A stretch of 64,000 bases of DNA from Cyanodermella asteris (Eukaryota; Ascomycota; Lecanoromycetes; Ostropales; Stictidaceae). Positions 28,595-37,669 of this stretch are shown here, in pieces. The notes under the pieces were generated by a model. That model made no database searches and was not told where the DNA came from. It worked only from the letters and a program-made list of their open reading frames with translations. A program made the translations under genes and the position numbers. The stretch's first letter is position 1, and each line of letters begins with the position of its first letter. The stretch lies in the NCBI GenBank assembly GCA_900618795.1, contig UYJD01000001.1:1345162-1409161 (forward strand), in the 5' to 3' direction.

Positions 28595-29201
28595 GACAAA
28601 ATGATTTATCACGAAATGCAATGAGAAATGGACGAGAGGAGGGTTTGGCCATTGGCTCTACTTGTGAGCCGCCGGCTAATAGATACTGAGTTGAGCTTTG
28701 CGCTGTCTCGAAGTTCCTAGCCCACAGAGGATGAGCTCGATCCGAGAGGTAGTTCCACCATAAACGCCAAAATTACCCCGCGCTGAGTAGAGAGATTGTG
28801 AAATAACGAAACCAAAACACTTTGTGTGGACCCCTGGTTGGCAAATGCAGGAACATGTCATGCAAGCCACTGAAGTGATCTGTAGTGTTATGGGCGTCAG
28901 GACCATGCGACGGTGGGACAAAGAGGCTAATCGCCCTCAATCGTGTTTCGATCATAGCATGCCTGTCCTGGTCATGTCTGTTGCCTATCCTTGTGTATGC
29001 CAATAAACTCCATGCTGAAATGCGAACGACAAAGTAAGAAATCCGATCCAGAGCGACACCGTGCCCCAGATGACGGTGGCGAGCATGACGGTCATCTGAA
29101 CTGTCAAGCTGACCACCCACGCAAGCTTTAAAAGATATGGTGAACCCCATAGTTCAGCTCGACAACGAATATTAGTTTGAGTGCGAGCATCGCCTGGAGT
29201 A

Positions 29202-29855
29202 TCAAGCAGTGATCTCGGTCACGGCCATCGACGGCATCGCCTTGGCCGGCGACTTGTGCTTCAGGCGCATCCACTCAGGAATCAGATGCAGGTCAGTCGG
29301 AGCCTTTCTCAGGCGGCCATCGCGACTCAGGAATGCCACGTCCTGCTTTCCCAAGCCAAGGTTGCTGACGAGCTGGAAGGCGAGGGCCCAATCGTTCGTT
29401 CCCCAGCCCTGCGGCTGCACTTCGACCGTGCGCAGACGCGGCATTGGAGCTTGCTTGATCAGACGCCGTAACTGAGCGGCATGCTGCTGATGATGCCCCG
29501 GCATGCAGAGCTTGGGACCGCTGATTCGCAGGCGCTCGACGTGTGGTGCCAGCCGCAGGAACTTGTGCCAGAGCGTTTCCGGGCCGTTGGCCTTTGGTCC
29601 GGAAAACATGTCGGCTGGGTTTTGCCATGGGAAGAGATGGAGAACGAGAGTGATGCCTTTGCTATCGATGACGGGCAGCTCGTCGCGAATCTGGCGGCAG
29701 GTGCGATATAGCGCCCACGGATCGCCCGTGCGTTGATAGCAGAACTTGAATGGTGGAGGATGATGCACGACTCTGGGCTCGTCCTTGTCTGGAAGGGCAA
29801 AATCCCAGATCATCAAACGAATCTCTGCCGGCAGAGAAAGCAATGTAGGGCCCAT
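29202..29855 (-). CDS. F-box/2EXR-like protein
   Basis: A single-exon frame of 217 residues starting at the ATG at 29855. The N-terminus (LLSLPAEIRLMIWDFAL) is the Leu-Pro-x-Glu-(I/L)-Arg-x-x-Ile-Trp pattern of the large fungal F-box-like/2EXR family. It is followed by PPPFKFCYQ and by a segment (LYRTCRQIRDEL) that is typical of the same family. The remainder has no domain I can name. Members of this expanded family are mostly uncharacterised, and some F-box proteins select targets for SCF ubiquitin ligases. No intron is needed. The family assignment is good; the function is unknown. Confidence 0.75.
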   Translation of the reverse strand: MGPTLLSLPAEIRLMIWDFALPDKDEPRVVHHPPPFKFCYQRTGDPWALYRTCRQIRDELPVIDSKGITLVLHLFPWQNPADMFSGPKANGPETLWHKFLRLAPHVERLRISGPKLCMPGHHQQHAAQLRRLIKQAPMPRLRTVEVQPQGWGTNDWALAFQLVSNLGLGKQDVAFLSRDGRLRKAPTDLHLIPEWMRLKHKSPAKAMPSMAVTEITA

Positions 29856-31572
29856 GGTCGCAGACCAGGCTGATGCTTGTGTGCAGTATCTAGGTAGGTG
29901 TGAGGTGGGTTGCAGCTGTCAGCCAAGGCGTGAAATGATGCGAAGCGCTCACGTCAGACAGGCGTGGACAATGGAGAGATACAGTCGGGGAGAGAAGGAG
30001 GAAGGCAGGGAGGTGAAACTGAAGCAGGGAGAGGACAGGAAGGGAGAATGAGATGATATACTGGGCGGCGTGTCTGTTGAGGAGCTCGCACGCTTGCTCA
30101 GGTGATGGGCGTGGCTCGCAATCTGAGCAGGTCAAGCAATGACCATGTACGATCTGGCAACAGCAGCAGTCACGCCGCGCACACTCTCAACACGCCTACG
30201 TCGCCAAGACAGCGAACAGCATTGGCAGTTGCATTGCAGCGAGACAGACTAGAGGACGGGCCAATTCCCAGCATGGGCGCGGTCACGGTGGTGTCGATTT
30301 GGGAATGGCTGGTTACGACTCCGTAGCTACCTACTCACTGACAAAAAGCAAGTACGTACAGTAGTGCATGGGCTGATGCATGGCGCTCCACGAGTCCACG
30401 GACCCTTGGAGTGCCGGCGGCGCCTTTCGCCTTTCGCCCACGGGCCGATGGCCATCTTGGCCGTGGGCGGCTTCTCGCTCTGCAGGGCCCGAGTGGCTCG
30501 ACGTGGGTGACAGTGATGGGGGTCACCATTGTGGAACAACAATGTGGGACAGATTGCCAGACGGGGGCTGCGGAGACCACCACTGACTAGTCGTGGAGTC
30601 GTTCGAACGTTGCAAGGCCAAGACGTCGTAAGATGCACGCCGAGATGCCCAGGACGCACCCAGGCAGGACGATCAAGCAGAAAGCATGTCGCAAGCCCTG
30701 CGACGATCCCTGACCATCCGGGCGGACGTTGTGAGTAGCATCCATCGCTGCTAGTCGGCCGTCCGAGCAATAAGCAGGCCAGGAGGTATGATATCAGCCC
30801 GGATTCGGGAACGCCAAGCGACCACTGTATGGAAACTATGGATGCATGATGCGTGAAGACTTCAAGACACTCGTCGGATCGTCTGCCGGCCGAGCTCGTC
30901 TCTCTTCTCCGTCTTGGCCCAAATGTTGAGACTCGCCCTCCTGCTTGGTCTACACCCCAGCCAACCACAGCGCCGGTGCATATCTGCAGCGAATGAGCTC
31001 AGCCAGCTCAATTTAAGACAGCTAGGATCGAGTAAAATGATTGGTCGCAAGCTAAGACGCCCGCATGACCGCATCTCACCATTATTCACCACCGGACTGG
31101 ATCCAGCATTACGCTTGACACGTTCGCCATGGCATCACTTTGGGCTGCCAGTCATCGCGATTGGTCAACGACCACTGTTCGCGTTGCAGAGACCCAGACG
31201 GGTCAAAATCGTCATCAGTGTCCTTCACAAATCACTTTCGGTCGGCATCCTGAGCGGGGATCCTAGCTAGATACGCCGCCGGGCTCACCTAAAGACGAGA
31301 GCGTATTGCGAGAAGGGTCTCATGATGGGCAATGCTGTCGACGTGCACGTACAAACACTTTCGGGACCTCCTCGAACCTACGTGTGTATTGACAACGTGG
31401 CTTTAGAATGATCATTTCATTTTCAACAGCACGTTCACTATTCAAGCGACAAAAGGCCATTCCAGATGGCATGGAGAAAGAAATGAAGCTTCACCTTCGA
31501 GACCTGACAGCCCCAGCTAAGTCGTGTCATGTCGAGCTATTCGCCACCGTCTTGACCTCGCGGATTCGCGCC
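29856..31572. other. Intergenic, upstream of F-box-like gene to AA9 3' end
   Basis: About 1.7 kb with no gene I can support. A TAGGTA motif lies at 29891-29896. The longest frame (30327-30968, minus) has an Arg/Pro/Gly/His-rich composition typical of a chance frame in G+C-rich DNA. Confidence 0.45.
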
Positions 31573-33009
31573 CTATCCGAAATGGTGCTTTCCGTGACTT
31601 CTATGCGCATACCGGCGCAACTTCGAGCTTCCTGAGGTGCAGGATCCGTAAGCTCCTTGACAACCATCTTCACAGTAGTCGCTACCGGTACCACAATATC
31701 CGTGCGAGGAGCAACAAAGACCTTTTATGCAGATGGCGCTAGAGTTCCGAGAGCCGCACGAGTCGACGCTGCCCAACATCTGAGTAGCCTGCGAAGGAGC
31801 ATATGAGGGACCAGTAACCGAGGATTCATCATTGCTATTAGCAGCGGCGTCAGGCGTGGCAACGGGAGACGATGCCGTAGAAACTGTCGCTGGAGTTGAA
31901 GACGCAACAGCAGCCGAGGCCGTGCCGTCCATCTTGTAGGCTGCAGGAAGTGCGACTTCTGCCACGGGAGGTGTTAGAATCTTTCCCTGATCAGGCGGCC
32001 CCGTGAATCTCTTCGCGTTGCAGTCGTCTTGGATACCTTTGCATTTGCTGTCCCAGATATCGCAGCTCTTGCCGCCTGTTGGCCCGGCAGAGTTGTAACA
32101 TGCCGTCTCTTGGTTGAAACACTCCTGGGAAGCATTCCAACAACCGGCTTCAGTGTCGTAAGACGCGACTTCGATGCCGCACCAATTTCCGACCTCAAGG
32201 ATGCAGTCAAGCGGCTTCAAGCCTGTCGTCTGGACCGCGGCTGCACGAGCCTGAACACTTCGCTTTGCATTGCCTCCATCGGTGTACACTGGCGGGCCAA
32301 ACATTGGGTACGGCAAAGCCATTGGCTCGTTCCAGATATTGAAGGTCATTGCGGGCATGCTCATGTTGACATAGCCCGGGATTGAAGTCTTGACAGCATC
32401 AGGGGTACTGCTGCCACCGTTGGTGACGAAGATCTGAGCACAGCCAACATAGAACTGAGGATCCGGAGGGGTCTTGTCAGCTTGGTGCAAAGCAAGAAGT
32501 TCCGAGCGCAACAGGTAGTCGCCGCTCTGGAGGCTTGTAGGTAGGTCGACAGTCAGATGCCCGTTGTTTGAGATGATTTTGCTGGTGCACCAAGAGCTAC
32601 CGTCATAGCTGTCTTCGAAAATCTTGAACCAACCATCGCCAGCCGCGTTGCCACTCTTGGTCGCATCGTCGACCTTCTTCATGTACACGGCACAAGGTCC
32701 TTTATGGCTGGCATCGATCGAACCTGGATGGCTGGCATCTGGCCAAGAACGATACTCAAAAGCGATGGAGGACCCGGCCTTTACAGGGCACGTGCGAGAG
32801 ACTGCAGTTTCCCCGTTCACACCACACGCCAGGTCAGGACTGGCTATGTCGGGCAAAGGAGCGGTCGCGTTTGAGATGTGGTCGGTCATTCGAACGCAAG
32901 TTGCGTCACCCTGATCGACTCCATCAACGAAGAAGTTGATAAAGAGTGTGTGACAGCTGACACCCGTGAAAAGGGCCAGGTAGGTTGAGATCCTGCTCAT
33001 GTTAACCAT
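31573..33009 (-). CDS. AA9 lytic polysaccharide monooxygenase with C-terminal CBM18
   Basis: AA9 enzymes are secreted copper enzymes that cut cellulose or related glucans oxidatively. One exon, 478 residues. A short signal peptide ends at C19, leaving H20 as the N-terminal copper ligand (HTLFINFFVDG). The second ligand is H102 in ASHKGPCAVYM, and Q185 with axial Y187 lie in PQFYVGCAQ. A Cys-rich segment (about 265-345), a Ser/Thr/Ala/Pro linker (about 360-415) and a hevein-type chitin-binding module CBM18 (418-457, eight cysteines, GLCCSSHGYCG) follow, then a basic His/Arg/Lys tail. AA9 enzymes more often carry CBM1 or nothing. A second ATG at 33000 would shorten the signal peptide by three residues. 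The copper site is complete, so activity is expected. Confidence 0.9.
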   Translation of the reverse strand: MVNMSRISTYLALFTGVSCHTLFINFFVDGVDQGDATCVRMTDHISNATAPLPDIASPDLACGVNGETAVSRTCPVKAGSSIAFEYRSWPDASHPGSIDASHKGPCAVYMKKVDDATKSGNAAGDGWFKIFEDSYDGSSWCTSKIISNNGHLTVDLPTSLQSGDYLLRSELLALHQADKTPPDPQFYVGCAQIFVTNGGSSTPDAVKTSIPGYVNMSMPAMTFNIWNEPMALPYPMFGPPVYTDGGNAKRSVQARAAAVQTTGLKPLDCILEVGNWCGIEVASYDTEAGCWNASQECFNQETACYNSAGPTGGKSCDIWDSKCKGIQDDCNAKRFTGPPDQGKILTPPVAEVALPAAYKMDGTASAAVASSTPATVSTASSPVATPDAAANSNDESSVTGPSYAPSQATQMLGSVDSCGSRNSSAICIKGLCCSSHGYCGTGSDYCEDGCQGAYGSCTSGSSKLRRYAHRSHGKHHFG

Positions 33010-34054
33010 GTCGGCGAGTTGTGTTGGATGTAAAAGGCCAATCGGGCTGGTTCTGGCAAGCTTGGAAAAAGGTAGTTGATAAAAGAGCGTTTTGCTGGCC
33101 GGTTGGCAAAGTGAGCAAAGTGAGTGAATGACTCGGGCGAATGACAGTCAAAACAAAGATGCGGTCACAGACCAACAAGGCACTTTCGGCAGCCTGCTCG
33201 GGCAGCAGAGACAAATGAGCGTGCAGTGAAGATGAGAATCGATAATGAGTTGGAGGTCAACGCATACCTATAAAAGGTTCAAAGTAGGTAGAGCTGGAAC
33301 AAGGTCTACCACACAAAGACCACGGCAAGGGGCAGGTAGCTGATACGCTCATCGGGCGCGTTGTTTCACGTACTTGTGAAACAAAAGCATCTTGGTGGTT
33401 CAAGTGAGGGCGTCTTCCCTGTGCAAATCTTGCTTGCAAGGATATAGCGGCTGGAAAACCTCGATGTAGTGGTCCTGCGTGATCAGCGAACACGCGTGAA
33501 GGGAGGCTGTCCTACGCAGTACATGTCGGTCTGGGAAGTGAAAGCAAGGATATAGCCTGCAAGCCCCTCACTCATTGAACCACTTAATTTTTCACTCGCC
33601 AACTACTTGATGGTATGGTCGTTAAGGGGACAAGTGGGAAGTACAGTCTTGGGGAGCACGCCATGATCAATGGTTAGGTAGCAAGGCACAATGTCCGACA
33701 TTATTGCTGATGGAGATGAACAAGTTGAGATCTCCTGGCCCAGTGTGCACGTACAGGATTTGATACGTGGAACGGGGCGTCAAAGCCGGCGCTTTGGTGG
33801 GGAGATTGCGGTCCTTCGGCGCTTGCAGTGACGATTAACGATCGGAGTTCGGGAGAGCTAAAAGCTACCAGGTAACTTGCCTTAGCCGGCCGATCCCATC
33901 CAAACAGCTTCTATCCACCTGACAGACATCAGCCGGCTGCATGTGTTTCTGTCGCCAGTTCATGAGGTTTTGATGTTGACCGCACAGAATGCACTGATTT
34001 CGACGATCGCACAAACTTGGTCTCTTCTTTTGTGCAGCCACATAACTGAGCAAC
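33010..34054. other. Divergent intergenic region between AA9 and PQ-loop genes
   Basis: About 1 kb. TACCTA/TAGGTA motifs occur at 33265-33270, 33285-33290 and near 33677. No coding frame is convincing. It must contain the promoters of both flanking genes. Confidence 0.5.
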
Positions 34055-34988
34055 ATGGACAACCTCTTGATCAGCGCCGGCCCGTCGAAACGGTGCCAGG
34101 ACCTGGAGAATGCTAGCACCTTGAACTTTGCGGTGTCGCTGTACGAGCAGTCCAGCAATCTGCTCTAGACTCGACTGACTTGTGTGCAGAATGATTCTGG
34201 TCGGCCTCCTCATATCCTACCTGCCGCAGCACTATCGAATCATTGCCCGCCGCTCCTCCGAAGGCATCTCACCTTACTTCGTGCTCCTGGGGACGACGTC
34301 TGCTACCGCGGCCTTTGCAAATGTCGTCGTCTTGCCGACTAGTAGGACCGACATGTCATGCTGCAAGTACATCAGCGGCTTCGAGTGCTTCGCCGGTGTC
34401 TTGGGAATACTGCAGCTTGGGATGCAGTGGACTTGTTTCACCGTCATCCTCTTCCTGTTCCTCATTTTCTTCCCAAGAGACAAGAGCATGGAGACACCCA
34501 CGGGACAACCAGCGCCGTCGTATCGAGTCGCGCTGGGAGTCATGGTCGTTTCGGTCATACATGCATTTCTCACCGCCATCATGAGCGCCGTCATCGTCTA
34601 CGTCTATCCGAGCAGCTCGCAACGTTATGCAGAAGCCATGGGGGTCCTCGCCACTGTTTTATCTGCAATACAGTATTTCCCGCAGCTGCAAACAACTTGG
34701 CGTCTGAAGACTGTAGGGAGCCTGAGCATCCTGATGATGTGTATACAGACTCCGGGGGCATTTCTATGGAGCGCGACCCTGGCGGCAAGATCAGGTTGGG
34801 ACGGGTGGAGTCTGTGGTCAATATATCTTGTAACTGGATGCTTGCAGGGGCTTTTACTGGCTATGGCGATCGTGTTTGAGCTCAGGATCCGCAAAGAGCG
34901 CAAGGCAGCCTCTCGGAACGATGAGGCTTCTGCGTCGACGAATGCGGAAAATGCTGGACCTAGCGAGGAGACTCCGTTGCTTCAGTGA
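34055..34988 (+). CDS. PQ-loop repeat membrane protein, probably vacuolar
   Basis: PQ-loop proteins are seven-helix carriers; vacuolar members export basic amino acids or cystine. Exons 34055-34140 and 34190-34988 (49-nt intron) give 294 residues. Two PQ motifs are seen: SYLPQH (P41/Q42) followed by SSEGISPYFVLLG, and IQYFPQL (P193/Q194) followed by TVGSLSILMMC. Hydrophobic helices surround both. The C-terminus, EETPLLQ, fits an acidic dileucine signal of the type that sends proteins to the vacuole through AP-3. The N-terminal exon was found by matching the family's CxDLExxSxLNF segment. The substrate cannot be read from sequence. Confidence 0.87.
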
Positions 34989-35866
34989 GCAGCACAGAAA
35001 TTCTACTTGGCTTCATCGAAAACGTTTTCGATCCCCGCACATGAGTCAGTTGATACGACTCTGCAACCGCCTACTTTTGCATGCATCATGAGCTACCGCG
35101 TCTGTTTGTGACCATCGCTGTTGAGATGCTATTCGAAGTGGGCATTAGATTTGACGACCACCTTCGTGATGATGTTGAGGTCGGAAAGATGCTGCAGCTG
35201 CATGTGATCAGCAGCTTGTGGTTGCGATTGTTTACAGTTGTCGCCTAGATACTGGGCCAACTGTCTACTTGGAGGCAGTCACATCAAGTACACTGCTGGA
35301 AGAGACTCCTTGCGGCCATGTGACAGCATAACTGCATGCTTACATGCAGGTGACAGACTTATTGAGCTGTTGTGATCACAGAGGCGCAATCTCCATGTCT
35401 ATCTAAGTAAGTAGATGGCGTGCCCTATGCAATCGCTCCTATTGATAAGTAAACTCGGCTTGCAACTTCATTCATCAAACATGGCGCGGCCATAAGGACG
35501 GATCATAAACATGACGAGCCGACATCGCGCTCTCTTAGCCTCTGTGCCAACTCCTATGACAAAGAGTCACGACAAGCGTGAAAGTGCCTCGAGATACAAG
35601 TTGGACAAGAATGACAAACAAAGCAGGCATGGGGCGAACCCGGTGCTTTGTAGAGCACAGCCACAGCTGGCGGCTGACAAGGCGGACGAGTCATCCCCAG
35701 GCGGTCACGCTCCCCACCTGCCTGCCTACCACCTTGCTCTACCGCCAGCCTTCCCGTGCCCGCAGCTACCTTTCTATCTATCCGTCATCTCTCGCCTACT
35801 CCCACAGCTCTCTTCGACTATCCACCCTAACAACCTACCACTCGAAGCATCTCACCGATCGTCACC
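34989..35866. other. Intergenic, PQ-loop gene to atg8
   Basis: About 880 bp holding the PQ-loop 3' UTR and the atg8 promoter. The 170 bp before atg8 are strongly C/T-rich. Short frames here are not supported. Confidence 0.5.
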
Positions 35867-36349
35867 ATGCGTTCCAAGTTCAAGGACGAGCACCCGTTTG
35901 AGAAGCGCCGTGCGGAGGCAGAGCGCATCCGGGGAAAGTACACCGACAGAATCCCGGTATGCTCCACCATGCCTTCGAAACGCATCGCAGCGACGGACGC
36001 GAGCTAACTCGGTTGACAGGTCATCTGTGAGAAGGTCGAGAAATCCGACATTGCAACCATCGACAAGAAAAAGTACCTGGTGCCAGCGGACCTCACAGTC
36101 GGACAGTTTGTCTACGTGATCCGCAAGCGCATCAAGCTCTCCCCAGAGAAGGCAATCTTCATCTTCGTCGATGAGGTCTTGCCCCCGACAGCTGCTCAGA
36201 TGTCGACAATTTACGAGCAGCACAAGGACGAAGATGGTAAGACAGAAGCCGCCGTCTCTCACCGCTTCGGAACATGACTAATGCAACTGACAGGCTTCCT
36301 ATACATCACCTATTCCGGCGAGAACACGTTTGGCTGGGAGGAATGCTGA
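35867..36349 (+). CDS. atg8: Ubiquitin-like autophagy protein Atg8
   Basis: Atg8 is joined to phosphatidylethanolamine and drives autophagosome growth and cargo capture. Exons 35867-35956, 36020-36236 and 36294-36349 give 120 residues; introns are 63 and 57 nt. The protein starts [14 protein letters not shown] and carries the conserved [16 protein letters not shown] core. It ends TFGWEEC, so Atg4 would cut after G116 to expose the conjugating glycine, leaving a four-residue tail to be removed. All joins are in frame. Very secure. Confidence 0.97.
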
Positions 36350-36854
36350 AGGCGGTGTTGATTATAAGTATTCGGCCGTTCAGGACAGCTCAAGTCGGCC
36401 ATGGCGGACATCACAAACAGGCAGCCATGAAGCAACAACCCACGATGGATGGGCGCGGAACGAGCCAGTTGTGTGCTCTTCGATTACAAGACAAAGCCAG
36501 AGGGTTTGGGACTCGCCGATGGAATGCGGGCTTGGAGTTTTGAAGTCTTCGAGACTTGTACGATGCTTTTTGGCTTAACAAGCATGATCGAACAGATTGT
36601 GTCGCTGCTATCTGCACAGCTACCTTAATGTTTTACGACTCAGACTTCCCACCGCCCCTTTGGTCTGCTGGCCAGTCCGATTTGCCGTGCGTGACTGCTC
36701 GAGTGATTTGCCACAGCTGATCCCGTACCGCGCGCCTCACTGTATATGTGGCACGAATGCTCAGGAGCGAAGTGTCTCCACAGGTATTGTTGACGCGGTA
36801 TTGCGCTTCAGCGTTAAACCTTCTGCCATGATAGGGTCAAATAATGAAGATTCC
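36350..36854. other. Convergent 3' region between atg8 and nce101
   Basis: About 500 bp between convergent stop codons. It probably contains both 3' UTRs. Nothing else seen. Confidence 0.5.
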
Positions 36855-37287
36855 TCATCGAGTGCTAACAGCAGCAGGTGTATCGGAACTTGGTTTCCCG
36901 CTGCTAGATCCGCCTGTAATCCATTGCCGTGCACTGTCGAAGGTGTAGTTTGATCGTCGCTTGGCAACTTCGATGGTCTGATAGAAGTCACGGCCCTTTG
37001 TTTGTTCCTCCTTGGAGATCCGACTGGCAGCAGCACCAAGCCCGATGACGGCAGCAAACAGGGGATCTGCGGTTCTGCGAGAAGAGTCAGTCGTGAAACG
37101 TTGGAAATTATGGACATGATGCTGGCAATACCACGCATACACGTTTTTGAAGCTAAGCACATCAAGGCCGCACGGATCGCACCAGTCAAGAACAGAATGC
37201 AATTACAGGCTATATTTATTTGGAGCAACAAACGGTACACACTCACTTTGATATGATATACTTGTAGACCGGATATCCAGAGGCCAT
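36855..37287 (-). CDS. nce101: Nce101-like small membrane protein
   Basis: Yeast NCE101 was found in a screen for export of proteins lacking a signal peptide; its exact action is unclear. Exons 37287-37247 and 37074-36855 give 86 residues. The first exon encodes MASGYPVYKYIISK and the second continues TADPLFAAVIGLGAAASRISKEEQ, matching the family's pattern of a short start, one hydrophobic helix and a conserved Arg-Ile-x-x-Glu-Glu segment. The 172-nt intron is much longer than its neighbours. The C-terminal 40 residues, Ser/Pro/Ala-rich, go beyond the 53-residue yeast protein. The gene diverges from the sugar transporter. Confidence 0.82.
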
Positions 37288-37669
37288 TTTCCTGAATCGT
37301 CGACTCGTTGTGCAGCGGACGATACGGGCGCGCTGCCAGCCAGTCAGACGAGGTCGCGGCGGAGAAAGGGCTTATCAGCTGGTCAGTGAGCGGGCTGGTA
37401 GCTCGAGTCGCAGTCGCGTGGTGAGTACTATGGCACAGTCTGAGGTCTCGCTGGGCTGGAGGATGATCAGGGGCGCTGGGTGATTGCGGACGGCGCCTTG
37501 CATGCGGCGACGGTGGACGTAATGCTGGCCCTTCATCTCAAGGACGCGGCAGAACAGAACAGCGCTAGCTACCTGCCTACAGCTCCAAGAATCTACCTTC
37601 ACTTGCAGCCTCGTGCCATCGCAGATGACTTGACTCTCGTGACTCGCTTCACATCCCATCCCGTTCTGT
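37288..37669. promoter_or_regulatory. Divergent promoter region of nce101 and the sugar transporter
   Basis: About 380 bp between the nce101 start and the proposed transporter start. Overlapping frames on both strands are not supported. If the transporter really starts further downstream, this region is longer. Confidence 0.4.

Larger units (their letters stand above)
27469..29201. other. Long intergenic region with simple repeats, rab11 to F-box-like gene
   Basis: About 1.7 kb without a recognisable gene. It holds a TACC repeat (28247-28290), a G/C-clamped T-loop hairpin (28343-28363), a smaller GCGCTG/CAGCGC hairpin (28405-28421) and a polypyrimidine tract (28541-28594). It lies between two convergent genes yet looks promoter-like around 28200-28450, so an unseen transcript is possible. 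Confidence 0.45.

Noticed and set aside
30327-30968. 213-codon open frame on the minus strand
   Set aside because: Arg/Pro/Gly/His-rich content with no family resemblance; overlapping frames of similar quality occur on the other strand.
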